From Aminobacter aminovorans (lineage in GTDB: Bacteria; Pseudomonadota; Alphaproteobacteria; Rhizobiales; Rhizobiaceae), in contig NZ_UFSM01000001.1 in assembly GCF_900445235.1 (NCBI RefSeq), forward strand, positions 986,501 to 1,050,500: 64,000 nucleotides of DNA. Direction: 5' to 3'. The position numbers were made by a program, and so were the translations under genes. The notes below the pieces were generated by a model. That model did no database searches. It was not told where the DNA came from and saw only the letters and a list, made by a program, of their open reading frames with translations. This document shows positions 1 through 8,933 of this stretch, piece by piece. The stretch's first letter is position 1; each line of letters begins with the position of its first letter.

Positions 1-201
1 CTCGTTTACTCGGCGCGTGCCGCCGCGGCCTTCGGTTCGCTGATGGAAACGCAGGCCGAGGCGGACCACCTGATGCGGAACGCGAGCTGTCTTTGCCTGT
101 CTGGCCGCATTGCCTCCGCACTGGTCGGCGGGCTCAGGGTCGAGGTCGCACCCGACCCGAATGAGGATGCGCTGCTGGCGCTTCTCGGCGATCCGGACTG
201 A
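1..201 (+). CDS. hemD: Uroporphyrinogen-III synthase, C-terminal part (cut by window edge)
   Basis: Frame 1 is open from the first base to a TGA at 199-201 and gives 66 residues. The piece starts with LVYSARAAAAFG, has a middle CLCLSGRIASAL and ends in an acidic tail; these match the last third of HemD-type synthases (vlfyS...CL.iS....A). The enzyme cyclises hydroxymethylbilane to uroporphyrinogen III in the cytoplasmic haem and corrin pathway. The identification rests on weak motifs plus context: in Rhizobiales hemD is commonly followed by a mitofilin-like gene and hemY, exactly as here. The N-terminal domain lies outside the window. Confidence 0.75.
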   Translation, partial: LVYSARAAAAFGSLMETQAEADHLMRNASCLCLSGRIASALVGGLRVEVAPDPNEDALLALLGDPD

Positions 202-321
202 AGGGAGGCTACTTGCCATCAACCGGCCTTTTTTCGCGGGACGGTGGGTGTTACTGATTTTGATCTTCGAACCCCGCATCTGCCGCGGGATCTATGCCAA
301 CGAAATCGCGGAGCCCCAAGT

Positions 322-1692
322 ATGGTCAAGACGCCGAAGACGCGCCATTCGAAGACGCATCGCGATCCGGTGACGATCGAGCTGGAGCCGGGCGCGGTGT
401 CCCGCGTCGAAGAGGCGGCCAAGCCCGAAGCTGAGGCAGAAGCTGTCGCGGCGACGATCGGCGACGAGGCGATGGGATCGGCCGAGACACTGTCGGCGGA
501 AACGGCCGCGCAAGCCGATAGCGGCTACGCCTCATATGACTACAGCTTCGACAATGGAAATTCGGCCCAAACGGCCAAGGCAGAGGCATCGTCGAGCGCT
601 GCTTCCTCGAACCCGGCTGGCCCACGCGCAGCTGCTGCTGCGCCTCCGGCGACGTCATCGGGGCGTCAGTCTGCCTCGGGGCTGCTGCCGGGCCTGGCGG
701 GCGGCGCGATTGCGCTGCTGGTGGCCGGTGGGTTGCAATATGCCGGCGTGCTCGGCACGCCGGGCGCCGGAAACGACGAAAACGAACAGGTGCAGACCGA
801 AATCGCCTCGCTGAAGTCCCAGCTGGCCAATCTAGGTGCTGCCGCCAATGGCGAATTGGCGCTGAAGGGCGAGGTTGACGGCCTTGCCGCTGCTGTCCAG
901 CAGGTGAAGTCGGACATCGAGGCGCTGAAATCGACGGCTGGCCAGGCCGGCTCGAATGAGGCGCTTGCAACGCTCGACGACCGCATCAAGCAGGTCGAAA
1001 CCACTGTGACCTCGCTTAGCCAGAACAACGGCGCTTCGAGCGAGATCGCCGCACTTGCCGAGCGCGTCAGTGGGCTGGATGCGGCGGTGAAGTCTGCGGG
1101 CGAGGCAGCGACGGCCGACGATGGCAAGATCACGACGCTTGAGCAATCGGTTTCAGCGCTCACCTCCAAGGTTGATGCGCAGGCATCACAGCCCAAGATC
1201 GCGCTGGCGATTGCCGCCTCAGCGCTGAAGGCGGCGGTGGATCGTGGCGCGGGCTTCGGCGCCGAGCTTGAAACCTTCGCGGCGATTTCCCCCGAAGTGC
1301 CGGAACTGGCGGCACTCAGGGCACATGCCGAAAAGGGCGTGCCGACGCGCGCCGATATCGTGGCCGAAACCGATGCGGCGGCGAATGCGATGATAGCGGC
1401 GGCCAAGCCGGTCAAGGAGGATGCCGGCATCCTCGAACGGCTGGTGTCGAGCGCCGAGCAGTTGGTTCAGGTGAGGCCGATCGGCGCGGTCGAGGGCACC
1501 GGCGTGCCGGAGACGGTGGCGCGCATGGAGGTGGCTGTCAACCAGGGCGATTTCGCCAAGGCGCTGGCCGAATACGACACGCTGCCTGAGACGGCGAAGG
1601 CCGCCGGTGCAGACTTCGTTGCCAAACTCAAGGCGCGGCTCGACGTCGAAACGCTTGTCGACAAGCTTGTCGCCGGCGCGATGAAGGCATGA
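322..1692 (+). CDS. Mitofilin-like (COG4223) inner-membrane protein
   Basis: This is a 456-residue protein. I chose the ATG at 322 because it follows a GGAG-like site and gives the family start MVKTPKTRHSKTHRDPV; an upstream in-frame GTG at 244 has no such support. There is a charged, Ala-rich N-terminus of about 115 residues, one transmembrane segment near residues 120-141 (GLAGGAIALLVAGGL), then a long predicted coiled coil (about 150-280) and a helical C-terminal domain. This is the layout of alphaproteobacterial proteins related to mitofilin/HemX, placed between hemD and hemY. The exact role is not established. Anchoring or organising the inner membrane is the family-level inference, and any link to haem synthesis comes from gene order. 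Confidence 0.8.
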   Translation: MVKTPKTRHSKTHRDPVTIELEPGAVSRVEEAAKPEAEAEAVAATIGDEAMGSAETLSAETAAQADSGYASYDYSFDNGNSAQTAKAEASSSAASSNPAGPRAAAAAPPATSSGRQSASGLLPGLAGGAIALLVAGGLQYAGVLGTPGAGNDENEQVQTEIASLKSQLANLGAAANGELALKGEVDGLAAAVQQVKSDIEALKSTAGQAGSNEALATLDDRIKQVETTVTSLSQNNGASSEIAALAERVSGLDAAVKSAGEAATADDGKITTLEQSVSALTSKVDAQASQPKIALAIAASALKAAVDRGAGFGAELETFAAISPEVPELAALRAHAEKGVPTRADIVAETDAAANAMIAAAKPVKEDAGILERLVSSAEQLVQVRPIGAVEGTGVPETVARMEVAVNQGDFAKALAEYDTLPETAKAAGADFVAKLKARLDVETLVDKLVAGAMKA

Positions 1693-1702
1693 GGGACGCC
1701 AG

Positions 1703-3280
1703 ATGATCCGTATCCTGTTCTATCTGGCCATCGTCTTTGCGCTCGGGCTGGGATTTGCCTGGCTGGCGGACCGTCCCGGCGACATGGTCGTGACCTTCAG
1801 CGGTTACCAGTACAAGGTCAGCCTGATGGTGGCAGCGGTGGCGATCACCGCAATCGTTGCGGCAACGATGTTGACCTGGTGGCTCACCAAAGCGGTTTGG
1901 AATAGCCCTTTCACCATCGCCCGCCATTTTCGTGCCCGCCGGCGTGACCGCGGCTACCAGGCATTGTCGACCGGCATGATCGCCGCCGGAGCGGGCGACG
2001 CCGCACTTGCGCGCAAGAAGAACAAGGAAGCCGCCAAGCTGATCAACTCGGACCAGGAACCGCTGATCCTGCTGCTCGATGCCCAGGCGTCGCTGCTGGA
2101 AGGCGATCACGACACGGCGCGGCAGAAGTTCGAGGCGATGCTGGACGATCCCGAGATGCGCCTGCTCGGCCTGCGCGGGCTTTATCTCGAAGCCGAGCGC
2201 CTCGGCGACCGGGCCGCAGCACGCCATTATGCCGGCCGCGCTGCGGGCCTTGCGCCGCAGCTTGGCTGGGCAGCAGATTCGACGCTCGAGGAAAAGACCG
2301 AGCGCGGCGACTGGGATGGCGCGCTGGCGCTCATCGACGCGCAGAAATCGACACGCCAGATCGAGCGTGACGTCGCCAACAACAAGCGCGCGGTGCTGTT
2401 GACCGCCAAGGCGATGTCGCTGTTCGAAGGTGATTTCAATGCGGCGCGGGTCGCTGCCCTCGAAGCCAACAGGCTCCGGCCCGGTTTCGGCCCGGCGGCG
2501 GCGATTGCCGCCAGGGTACTGTTCCGCCAGAACGACGTGCGCAAGGGCTCGAAGGTGCTGGAAACAGCCTGGAAGACGGAGCCGCTGCCCGACATCGCCG
2601 AGCTCTACGTCCATGGCCGTCCCGGCGATGCCGTGCTCGACCGGCTGGTGCGAGCGAAGAAGCTGCAATCGCTGAAGCAGAACCATCCGGAATCCTCGCT
2701 GGCCGTGGCGCGGGCGGCACTCGAGGCCCAGGACTACATGCTGGCACGCTCAGAAGCCGAGGCTGCGGCACGGATGCAGCCGCGCGAGGGCGCCTATCTG
2801 CTGCTTGCCGACATCGAAGAAGCGCAGAGCGGTGATCAGGGCAGGGTGCGGCAGTGGCTGTCGCGCGCGGTGCGCGCGCCGCGCGACCCGGCCTGGGTGG
2901 CCGACGGCGTGGTATCGGAGCGCTGGGCGCCGTTCTCGCCCGTCACCGGCAGGCTCGACGCCTTCGAATGGAAGGCGCCGGAAGAGCGGCTCGGTCATCT
3001 GATCGAACAGGACGGCGAGCCGGCCGAGCGGGTCTCGATCCCCAGCATTCCAGCAGCCCAGCCGGCCGGCGACGACATTGTCGACGTGATCGTCGAGGAC
3101 GAAGTGGTGCCGGAGACCATGGCAGCGCAGCCCGCGCCTGCGTACGCCCTGCCGCCGGCGACCGATGGTGCGACCCTAACCGACGACGACAAGGCCGAAC
3201 CGATCCGCCTTCCCGACGACCCCGGCGTCGACCCCGAAGTGGAGCGGGCAAACGCCCAGAAACGGTTCCGTTTGTTTTGA
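1703..3280 (+). CDS. hemY: HemY-like TPR membrane protein
   Basis: A 525-residue protein starting 10 bases after the preceding stop, with a GAGGGA ribosome site, so it is likely in one operon with the upstream genes. Two N-terminal membrane segments (about residues 1-21 and 42-62) are followed by WLTKAVWNSPFTIARHF and RRRDRGYQALSTGM, typical of the HemY N-terminal domain. Beyond that are tetratricopeptide-like Ala/Leu helices to about residue 410 and a Pro/Asp-rich tail. This is HemY of the hemD-hemX-hemY type, not the protoporphyrinogen oxidase of the same name. Its biochemical function is unclear; it is usually assigned to late haem synthesis by operon position. Confidence 0.85.
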   Translation: MIRILFYLAIVFALGLGFAWLADRPGDMVVTFSGYQYKVSLMVAAVAITAIVAATMLTWWLTKAVWNSPFTIARHFRARRRDRGYQALSTGMIAAGAGDAALARKKNKEAAKLINSDQEPLILLLDAQASLLEGDHDTARQKFEAMLDDPEMRLLGLRGLYLEAERLGDRAAARHYAGRAAGLAPQLGWAADSTLEEKTERGDWDGALALIDAQKSTRQIERDVANNKRAVLLTAKAMSLFEGDFNAARVAALEANRLRPGFGPAAAIAARVLFRQNDVRKGSKVLETAWKTEPLPDIAELYVHGRPGDAVLDRLVRAKKLQSLKQNHPESSLAVARAALEAQDYMLARSEAEAAARMQPREGAYLLLADIEEAQSGDQGRVRQWLSRAVRAPRDPAWVADGVVSERWAPFSPVTGRLDAFEWKAPEERLGHLIEQDGEPAERVSIPSIPAAQPAGDDIVDVIVEDEVVPETMAAQPAPAYALPPATDGATLTDDDKAEPIRLPDDPGVDPEVERANAQKRFRLF

Positions 3281-3327
3281 TTTCAGCTCGACCCCAGATC
3301 TAGGCTTGGCCCAAACAGGAACCGACG

Positions 3328-3820
3328 ATGTTCGAACGCATGATTTCGTTTCTGAAGGATCTTCCGGCGGCAGCCTCCAAGGCGTCCCGCGAGGACGATC
3401 CGCGCGTTGCCGCGGCCGCGCTGATGTACCATGTCATGGACGCCGACGGCGACCGGCAGGACGTCGAGTGGGAGCGGGTCAAGCAGTTGCTGAGCCAAAG
3501 CTATAGCATTTCGGGGCCCGAGCTCGACCGGTTGGTCAAGGCTGGCGAACAGGCCGACAACGAGTCAATCGATCTCTACGCCTTCACCAGTGTGCTCAAG
3601 CGCAGCCTTGACGATCAGGCGCGCAAGGACTTCATCGGCATGATGTGGGAACATGATGTGGGAAATCGTCTATGCCGACGGCGAGTTGCACGAGATGGAG
3701 GACAACACCATCTGGCGTATCGCCGAACTGATCGGCGTGGAAAGCCGCGATCGCGTCGAAGCCAAGCGCAAGGCGGCTGAGATGGCGCAGCGCGCGATCG
3801 GACCCGAAGCGGACGAGTAG
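3328..3820 (+). pseudogene. TerB-family tellurite-resistance-like protein, broken by a 13-bp tandem duplication
   Basis: The first 107 or so residues (MFERMISFLKDLPAAASK, then YHVMDADGDRQDVEWERV) match small TerB-family helical proteins with acidic putative metal sites. At 3639-3651 the 13 bases CATGATGTGGGAA are repeated exactly at 3652-3664. This throws the frame, so the protein would run into an Arg-rich nonsense tail ending at 3780. Removing one copy restores FIGMMWEIVYADGELHEMED and an open frame to the TAG at 3818-3820, 159 residues in all, with the expected second acidic motif. The C-terminal piece could in principle restart at ATG 3653, but it has no ribosome site. Replication slippage is the likely cause, though a sequence error cannot be excluded. 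Confidence 0.85.
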
Positions 3821-3826
3821 CTGTCA

Positions 3827-4537
3827 ATGCCGGGCAAGGCGCGACCCAGGATCCTGGTGGTGCTTCATCAGGAGCATTCGAGTGCCGGCCGGGTCGGCCA
3901 TGTGCTGATCGAAAACGGCTTCGACCTCGACATCCGCCGGCCACCGCTCGGCGACGACCTGCCCGACACACTGGATGGACATGCCGGCGCCGTGGTCTTC
4001 GGCGGCCCGATGAGCGCCAATGACCACGACGAATTCGTTCGCCGCGAGACGGACTGGCTTGCGGTGCCGCTCAGGGAAAACAGGCCGTTCCTCGGCATCT
4101 GCCTCGGTGCCCAGATGCTGGTCAATCATCTCGGCGGCAAGGTCGAGGGACATGGCGAGGGACTTGTCGAGATCGGCTGGTACCCGATCAAGGCGACCGA
4201 GGAAGGTCGCAAGCTGATGCACTGGCCTGACATGGTCTACCAGTTTCACCGCGAGGGCTTTTCGCTGCCCAAGGATGCGGTCCTGCTGGCATCGTCCGAC
4301 AGCTACCCCAACCAGGCCTTCCGCTACGGCGACAATGCGTGGGGCATCCAGTTCCACGCCGAACTGACACGCGTGATGATGCAGCGCTGGGTGGTGCGCG
4401 GCGCCGAACGCTTCGTTTTGCCGGGTGCCCAGCCCGGCCGCGACCATCTCGGCGGCCGACTGATCTGGGACATGCACCTCAAGCGCTGGCTTGACGAATT
4501 CCTGGTCCGAATCTTCGGCGAGCCGGTCAGGGGCTGA
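3827..4537 (+). CDS. Class I glutamine amidotransferase (GATase1, GMP-synthase-like)
   Basis: A 236-residue cytoplasmic protein that starts 6 bases after the stop of the broken TerB-type gene. The nucleophile elbow is GICLGAQM with Cys92, and the other two triad residues are in GIQFHAEL (His177 and Glu179). The oxyanion-strand motif VVFGGPMSANDHD is also present. Such stand-alone domains hydrolyse glutamine or related gamma-glutamyl substrates. Homologues are annotated as GMP synthase-like or gamma-glutamyl hydrolases of unknown substrate. No synthetase partner is adjacent, so the physiological acceptor is unknown. The catalytic call is firm and the substrate is open. Confidence 0.88.
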   Translation: MPGKARPRILVVLHQEHSSAGRVGHVLIENGFDLDIRRPPLGDDLPDTLDGHAGAVVFGGPMSANDHDEFVRRETDWLAVPLRENRPFLGICLGAQMLVNHLGGKVEGHGEGLVEIGWYPIKATEEGRKLMHWPDMVYQFHREGFSLPKDAVLLASSDSYPNQAFRYGDNAWGIQFHAELTRVMMQRWVVRGAERFVLPGAQPGRDHLGGRLIWDMHLKRWLDEFLVRIFGEPVRG

Positions 4538-4540
4538 GGC

Positions 4541-5002
4541 TTATTTCCTGCCTTCGCGGGCATTGATTTCGCCTTGCTGCGTGTCGATCGCCGCTCTCTG
4601 CACCTTGGTGTTCTGGCCGGCGCCGATGATCCAGCGGCCACCATCCTTGACCAGCACATAGAGCGGCGAACCCTCGAGTTCACCGGCGATAGGCGTGCCG
4701 TCCTTGTGAACCGGGCGCTGACGGATATTCACCGCCGCGACCTCCGGCCTCAGCATAGTGACATGGGCAACGTCATAGCGCGCATACTGGTCGCCCAGGT
4801 CAGGCGTCAGCACCTTGCGGGTGAAATCGGCGATCTCGGCCTTGCTGGCAAAGCGCCGGCCAAAGGCCGTGACCCAGACAGCGTCGGGGCGAAACAGGGC
4901 GAGGAAATCGTCGGCGGAGCGCTCGTTCTGCGATCGCTCGACTTCGGAGATCAGCTTGTTGATCAAAGCCAGGTGGTTGTCGCCCACATTGGCCATGGTC
5001 AT
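4541..5002 (-). CDS. SnoaL/SgcJ-like NTF2-fold protein
   Basis: A protein of 153 residues, convergent with the amidotransferase and separated from it by 3 bases. Sequence such as LFRPDAVWVTAFGRRFASKA and the C-terminal LYVLVKDGGRWIIGAGQNT matches small NTF2-fold proteins of the SgcJ/EcaC group. These cone-shaped alpha+beta folds bind small molecules or act as isomerases or hydrolases. No catalytic residues can be assigned. The frame stays open upstream to 5131, but the ATG at 5002 gives a normal family start; an ATG at 4996 is an alternative. The function is unknown beyond the fold. Confidence 0.7.
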   Translation of the reverse strand: MTMANVGDNHLALINKLISEVERSQNERSADDFLALFRPDAVWVTAFGRRFASKAEIADFTRKVLTPDLGDQYARYDVAHVTMLRPEVAAVNIRQRPVHKDGTPIAGELEGSPLYVLVKDGGRWIIGAGQNTKVQRAAIDTQQGEINAREGRK

Positions 5003-5146
5003 TCCGCACCATCCCGATGCTCGCAGAGTGTTCTTCATTGCCGCGATCCGGCAGGGCAAGCATCGCAATCGCCTAATCGATGCAGAGGCATGTATGAATA
5101 CGTTGCGATATTTGCAACGCTGGCGAAGCAACCAGTATCTGAACGT

Positions 5147-6388
5147 TCAGACGTGCCGGTCGAGGCGCCTGACCTTACGCAGGGCCGGGAACGTCCAGGC
5201 CCAGATGCCGGCGACGGCGATGGCGCCGATGCCGCCGAAGACGACGGCGGGAGCGGTGCCGACAAGGGCGGCCATGGTGCCGGCGCGGAACTCACCAAGC
5301 TCGTTGGAAGCGCCGACGAAAACGCCGTTGACCGCGTTGACGCGGCCGCGGACATGGTCGGGTGTCCACAGTTGGATCAGCGTTTCCCTGATGTAGACGC
5401 TGACCATGTCGGTGGCGCCGAGTAGCGCCAGCGCTGCAATCGACAGCCATGGGATCGTCGAAACCCCAAAGATCGCAGTGGCGACGCCAAACAGGGCGAC
5501 GAAGACGAACATGATGATGCCGGCGTGGTCGCGGATCGGGTGCCCGGCGAGCCAGACGGCGACGATGATGGCGCCGACGCCGGGGGCGGCACGGAGAAGG
5601 CCGAGGCCCCATGGCCCGAGGTCGAGGATGTCGCGTGCATAGACCGGCAGCAATGCCACGGCTCCTGACAGCAGCACGGCGAACAGGTCGAGCGAGATGG
5701 CGCCGAGCACGACCTTTTCGCCCCAGATGTAGCGGAAGCCGGCAAACAGGGTCTCGACGGATGGCTTGTCGGTTTCGCTGCGCTGGACCGGCCGGGGGAT
5801 GGAGAAGATCAGAGCCGTCGACGCCAGCATCAGAACTGCGGCAGCCCCGTAGGCTGCCTCAGGTGACAGGCCGTAGAGCAGGCCACCGGCAACCGGGCCG
5901 ACGATCGTCGCCGTCTGCCAGGCCGACGAATTCCAGGCGACTGCGTTGGCGAAATCTTCCAACGGCACGAGGTTGGCGACCAGCGACGCCGATGCCGGGC
6001 CGAAGAAGGCGCGGGCGATGCCGAAAACCGCGAGCACGGCAAAGATCGGCAACGGACTTGCCATGCCATGGAAGGTCAGCGCCAGCAGCGCGGCGGCACA
6101 GGCGGCTTCAGCCAGGGCGGACAGACCCATGATCAACCTGCGGCCAAAACGGTCGGCAACGACGCCCGTGACCAGAACCAGAAGAAGCGCGGGGGCGAAC
6201 TGGATGACGCCGACGAGGCCAAGGTCAAAGGGGTCGCGGGTCAGGTCATAGATCTGCCAACCGACTCCGACCGAGATGATCTGGGTCGAGAATGTGCCAA
6301 GGAAGCGCGCCACCCAGTAGCGCGAGAACGCACCATGGCGGAAGGCGGCGAAGCGCTGTTCTGGTGCCGTAGCGGTCTGGGATGTCAT
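5147..6388 (-). CDS. MFS transporter, EntS-like exporter family
   Basis: About 413 residues with 12 hydrophobic segments. It has the loop 2-3 signature VVADRFGRRL (the GxxxDRxGRR motif of major facilitator proteins) and its C-half echo. The N-terminal FAAFRHGAFSRYWVARFLGTF and the overall pattern place it in the MFS_3/EntS-like drug and siderophore exporter group, acting by proton antiport in the inner membrane. The ATG at 6388 is used; a GTG at 6406 would add six residues and neither has a strong ribosome site. The substrate cannot be read from sequence. It is transcribed alone, opposite to the neighbours on its left. Confidence 0.82.
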   Translation of the reverse strand: MTSQTATAPEQRFAAFRHGAFSRYWVARFLGTFSTQIISVGVGWQIYDLTRDPFDLGLVGVIQFAPALLLVLVTGVVADRFGRRLIMGLSALAEAACAAALLALTFHGMASPLPIFAVLAVFGIARAFFGPASASLVANLVPLEDFANAVAWNSSAWQTATIVGPVAGGLLYGLSPEAAYGAAAVLMLASTALIFSIPRPVQRSETDKPSVETLFAGFRYIWGEKVVLGAISLDLFAVLLSGAVALLPVYARDILDLGPWGLGLLRAAPGVGAIIVAVWLAGHPIRDHAGIIMFVFVALFGVATAIFGVSTIPWLSIAALALLGATDMVSVYIRETLIQLWTPDHVRGRVNAVNGVFVGASNELGEFRAGTMAALVGTAPAVVFGGIGAIAVAGIWAWTFPALRKVRRLDRHV

Positions 6389-6586
6389 CGGGACGGGCGA
6401 AAGCACCTGTTGCGGCGCCGGCCCGGATCGCGCCAGCTGACACGCGCTGCATAGCGCAGTTTGCGGGCGGGAGGGCGGACAAAATTGTCTGGATCAAGAC
6501 TTTTCGGGCCTGGTTGCCAGCGCGGCCCGGCACGTAACGCCACACGTCGCGCCACCGGTCCAACGCTGCACGGTCTGGCGAGGCTG

Positions 6587-7021
6587 CTACCTGACGAAGA
6601 CCGTAACCGCGCCATCATCGCCGATGCTCGCAGCGACGATGGCCGAGGTGTCAACCGTCTGGGCATCGACCTGCCTTTTCAGTTCGCTGTTGGCCATGAT
6701 AGCGGCCTGCACGCCGGTGATGTCGGCTTCATTTTCGACGACGGCCTTGTCCAGCGCCTGCTTGTCGCTGCCGCTGACGATATCGGACAGTTTGACGACC
6801 TGGACGCTGCCCACCGCCGTCATCGCCTGGATTGCGGTTGCGGTGCTCCGGCTTGCCTCGATGGCTGACATGACGGTGCCAAGATCCGCTTTGGCGCCAG
6901 TGCTGGCCGTTGTGGAGCTATCGAGTTGCGTAGCCGACTTGTTGGCGTCCCCGGCGACAGCAGGCGCTGTGAGCGCCGCATACGCGGCCAGGATCGCAAT
7001 GGCGATTGAATGTCTCATCAT
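6587..7021 (-). CDS. Small secreted/periplasmic protein of unknown function
   Basis: A 144-residue protein with a good ribosome site (GAGAGGA, four bases before the ATG at 7021) and a clear signal peptide (MMRHSIAIAILAAYAALT, cleavage probably after APAVA). The mature part is rich in Ala, Ser, Thr and Asp. It contains VKLSDIVSGSDKQALDKAV and a C-terminal IVAASIGDDGAVTVFV. The fold resembles small periplasmic proteins seen in rhizobia, but I do not recognise a named family. No cysteines or catalytic motifs are visible. It lies beside the exopolysaccharide locus, although nothing in the sequence links it to polysaccharide export. Confidence 0.65.
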   Translation of the reverse strand: MMRHSIAIAILAAYAALTAPAVAGDANKSATQLDSSTTASTGAKADLGTVMSAIEASRSTATAIQAMTAVGSVQVVKLSDIVSGSDKQALDKAVVENEADITGVQAAIMANSELKRQVDAQTVDTSAIVAASIGDDGAVTVFVR

Positions 7022-7198
7022 TTTCCTCTCGAATCTTTGGGCCGCCCGCGTAGGTGACTAACCGACCTCGCCGGCTTCGGTTCCGCCAAAAATGGCGTTT
7101 CGAGCAAAGTTCGACGTCAGATGCGGGAAGAGAGTTGAGCCCGTACAAGGCATTTGGCAGCGCTATCCCAAGGTCAGGCCCAAGGTCGGTGCAGCCGA

Positions 7199-7276
7199 CT
7201 ATGCTCCCATCACCCACAGCACCGCGCTTGATGCCCCAAAAACCACGGCGAGATAGAACCAGTCTGTCCAATCCAT
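7199..7276 (-). CDS. Candidate 25-residue single-span membrane peptide
   Basis: A very short frame, with ATG at 7276-7274 and TAG at 7201-7199. It reads MDWTDWFYLAV at the N-terminus and then a hydrophobic stretch with two small-residue turns (GASSA), ending LWVMGA. A GGGAGA ribosome site sits about six bases upstream. The aromatic, acidic start followed by one membrane-length helix is the usual design of bacterial membrane microproteins. The sequence has no similarity I recognise. The case rests only on the ribosome site, composition and its position in an otherwise empty interval. Confidence 0.4.
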   Translation of the reverse strand: MDWTDWFYLAVVFGASSAVLWVMGA

Positions 7277-7367
7277 CAATGTCTCCCGAGATCAGGCAGT
7301 ACGTGTTGTGCGCAACGGTCCCGCTCAGCGGTGCGGCAGCAGCTCGGTGCCCGGCAGACGGCACCGG

Positions 7368-7517
7368 TCATTGCAGAAGATGCAGCACCAGGACCAAGGC
7401 GGTTGCGTTGGTGTGGAGCATCGTTGTTGCCATCGCCAGCATCGTGGCCGCGACGAAATACAGTTCGGTCCGCTGCTCACCCTTTTCGGGGCGCTGTGGT
7501 TGGAGTGGCGTCGGCAT
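7368..7517 (-). CDS. Candidate 49-residue membrane protein
   Basis: ATG at 7517-7515 is preceded by GGAG eight bases upstream. The peptide has a polar, Pro/Glu-rich N-terminus (MPTPLQPQRPEKGEQ) followed by about 30 hydrophobic residues (LYFVAATMLAMATTML, then LVLVLHLLQ) that could form one long or two short membrane spans. It ends about 100 bases downstream of the exoQ stop on the same strand. No family is recognised. It may be a genuine small gene or a chance open frame in GC-rich DNA. Confidence 0.3.
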   Translation of the reverse strand: MPTPLQPQRPEKGEQRTELYFVAATMLAMATTMLHTNATALVLVLHLLQ

Positions 7518-7619
7518 CAAGTCGGCTCCAGCGAGATCAGCTGAATCAATTCCTGAAACGACCGGCGGTTCCATGACCTCGATCAGGATTTGGCAGAGGG
7601 CTCGTGCCGGCAGGCGGCA

Positions 7620-8915
7620 CTATCTCTGGATGCCTGGAACGACGCTGTTCGAAGGCGTTGAAGGGGTGTGCGGGCGCCAGTCCGCTGCCGGAGCGGACCT
7701 TTGCAGTACCGCCGGTTCCTTGGCGCGGGCCCAGCAGTAATAGAGCAGGAACGAGCCGATGACGTAGGGCTGGAGGATGTCGACCTCGAAGAACGAGCGG
7801 ATGACCAGCAGCGCGAGCAGACCCGTCTGCAGCAAGGCTTCGGTCCAGTCGCCCTCGGCGAGCAGGCGCGTGATGCAGAGCCGGAGAATGGCAAGCAGCG
7901 GCAGCACGATCATGATGGCGCCGACATAGCCTGTCTCGACAAGCGCCTCGATGTAGGTGTTGTGGAAATGGAAGCCGGTGCGCGAGGTGATGTAGAACTC
8001 GTTCCACAGCCGCTCGGCCTCGGAAAAACCCTGCACCCAGTAGGCTGCATAGCCGACGCCGAGCAGCGGTGTGTTGGCCGCAGCATCGATGCCCTGCTGC
8101 CAGAGGTAGGTGCGGCCAGTCAGCGTCGAATCCTTGCCGAAGGCGCCGAGCACCATGTCGATCGCTCCGACATTGAGTGCAGCCAGCACCGCCGTGCCGG
8201 CAAGCAAGAGGCCGGCTGTGAAGAACATCCTGCGGTTGCCGGGCGAGAACGCTTCCAATCCGGCGATGGCAATGACCATGGCGATAGCTGCTGGGGTGGC
8301 GAGCATCGAGGTTGCCGATTGCGACAGCACCAGCGATGCGGCCGAAAGCGCGACGACGCCGAGGGCAAGGAGGCGGGCAATGCGGCCACGGGTCAGGAAC
8401 AGCGCGAAATAGCAGCCGAAGAGCACGCCCAGCGAGGCATAGAAGCCGAGCTGGTTCTTGGAGCCGAAGGCACCGACGAAGCTGTAGCTGCCGTCGAGCG
8501 CGTCATAGACATAACCACCCTGCAACATCGAATAGCCGAGGATGACGGCGATGCCCGCGATGGCACCTATGCACAGCGTGCGCGCGTCGATCACGCGGGC
8601 GGCAATGATGGCGCAGACGACATGCGTGAGGTACTGGAATGCTGCGCGCGCAGTGACGTCAGGCGCGTCGGACCAGAAATAGGACAGGCAGGCCAGCAAC
8701 GCGAAGGCCAGGAGCTGCGGCGACCGGGCAAGGCGGCCGAGCGTGAAGCGGTAGTCGACAAGCATGAGCGGCAGCCACACCGCGTAATACATCAGGATCG
8801 AGATCTGGCCGATGCGGAAGGAATAGGCGAAGACGAAGAACGAAACGGCGACCGCAAACGCGCCATACAGCGTGTTGCGGCCCGGATCGACCAGCGACGA
8901 TTTCCTGATCCGCAT
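7620..8915 (-). CDS. exoQ: Wzy/O-antigen-ligase-family polysaccharide polymerase (ExoQ)
   Basis: A 431-residue inner-membrane protein with about ten hydrophobic segments. In the large periplasmic loop it has the Wzy_C signature GFHFHNTYIEALVETGYVG and the preceding LTGRTYLWQQGIDA. In Sinorhizobium ExoQ polymerises lipid-linked succinoglycan octasaccharides into high-molecular-weight polymer together with ExoP and ExoT. Its place directly after exoF and an exoY remnant reproduces the exoY-F-Q order, which supports the name. The ATG at 8915 has an AGGG-type site 11 bases upstream. It would be transcribed from the exoY promoter region, which appears to be lost (see 10266-10452). Confidence 0.85.
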   Translation of the reverse strand: MRIRKSSLVDPGRNTLYGAFAVAVSFFVFAYSFRIGQISILMYYAVWLPLMLVDYRFTLGRLARSPQLLAFALLACLSYFWSDAPDVTARAAFQYLTHVVCAIIAARVIDARTLCIGAIAGIAVILGYSMLQGGYVYDALDGSYSFVGAFGSKNQLGFYASLGVLFGCYFALFLTRGRIARLLALGVVALSAASLVLSQSATSMLATPAAIAMVIAIAGLEAFSPGNRRMFFTAGLLLAGTAVLAALNVGAIDMVLGAFGKDSTLTGRTYLWQQGIDAAANTPLLGVGYAAYWVQGFSEAERLWNEFYITSRTGFHFHNTYIEALVETGYVGAIMIVLPLLAILRLCITRLLAEGDWTEALLQTGLLALLVIRSFFEVDILQPYVIGSFLLYYCWARAKEPAVLQRSAPAADWRPHTPSTPSNSVVPGIQR

Positions 8916-8933
8916 CGTGTCTGACCCTGCGGC

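Noticed and set aside
1628..2686. 352-codon open frame on the minus strand
   Set aside because: It lies antisense to hemY, is Arg/Gly/Gln-rich and has no recognisable domain; it is a typical shadow frame of GC-rich codon usage.
7054..7740. 228-codon plus-strand frame across the gap before exoQ
   Set aside because: Composition is Arg/Ser-rich with no ribosome site and it runs into exoQ antisense. The two small minus-strand frames are better supported.
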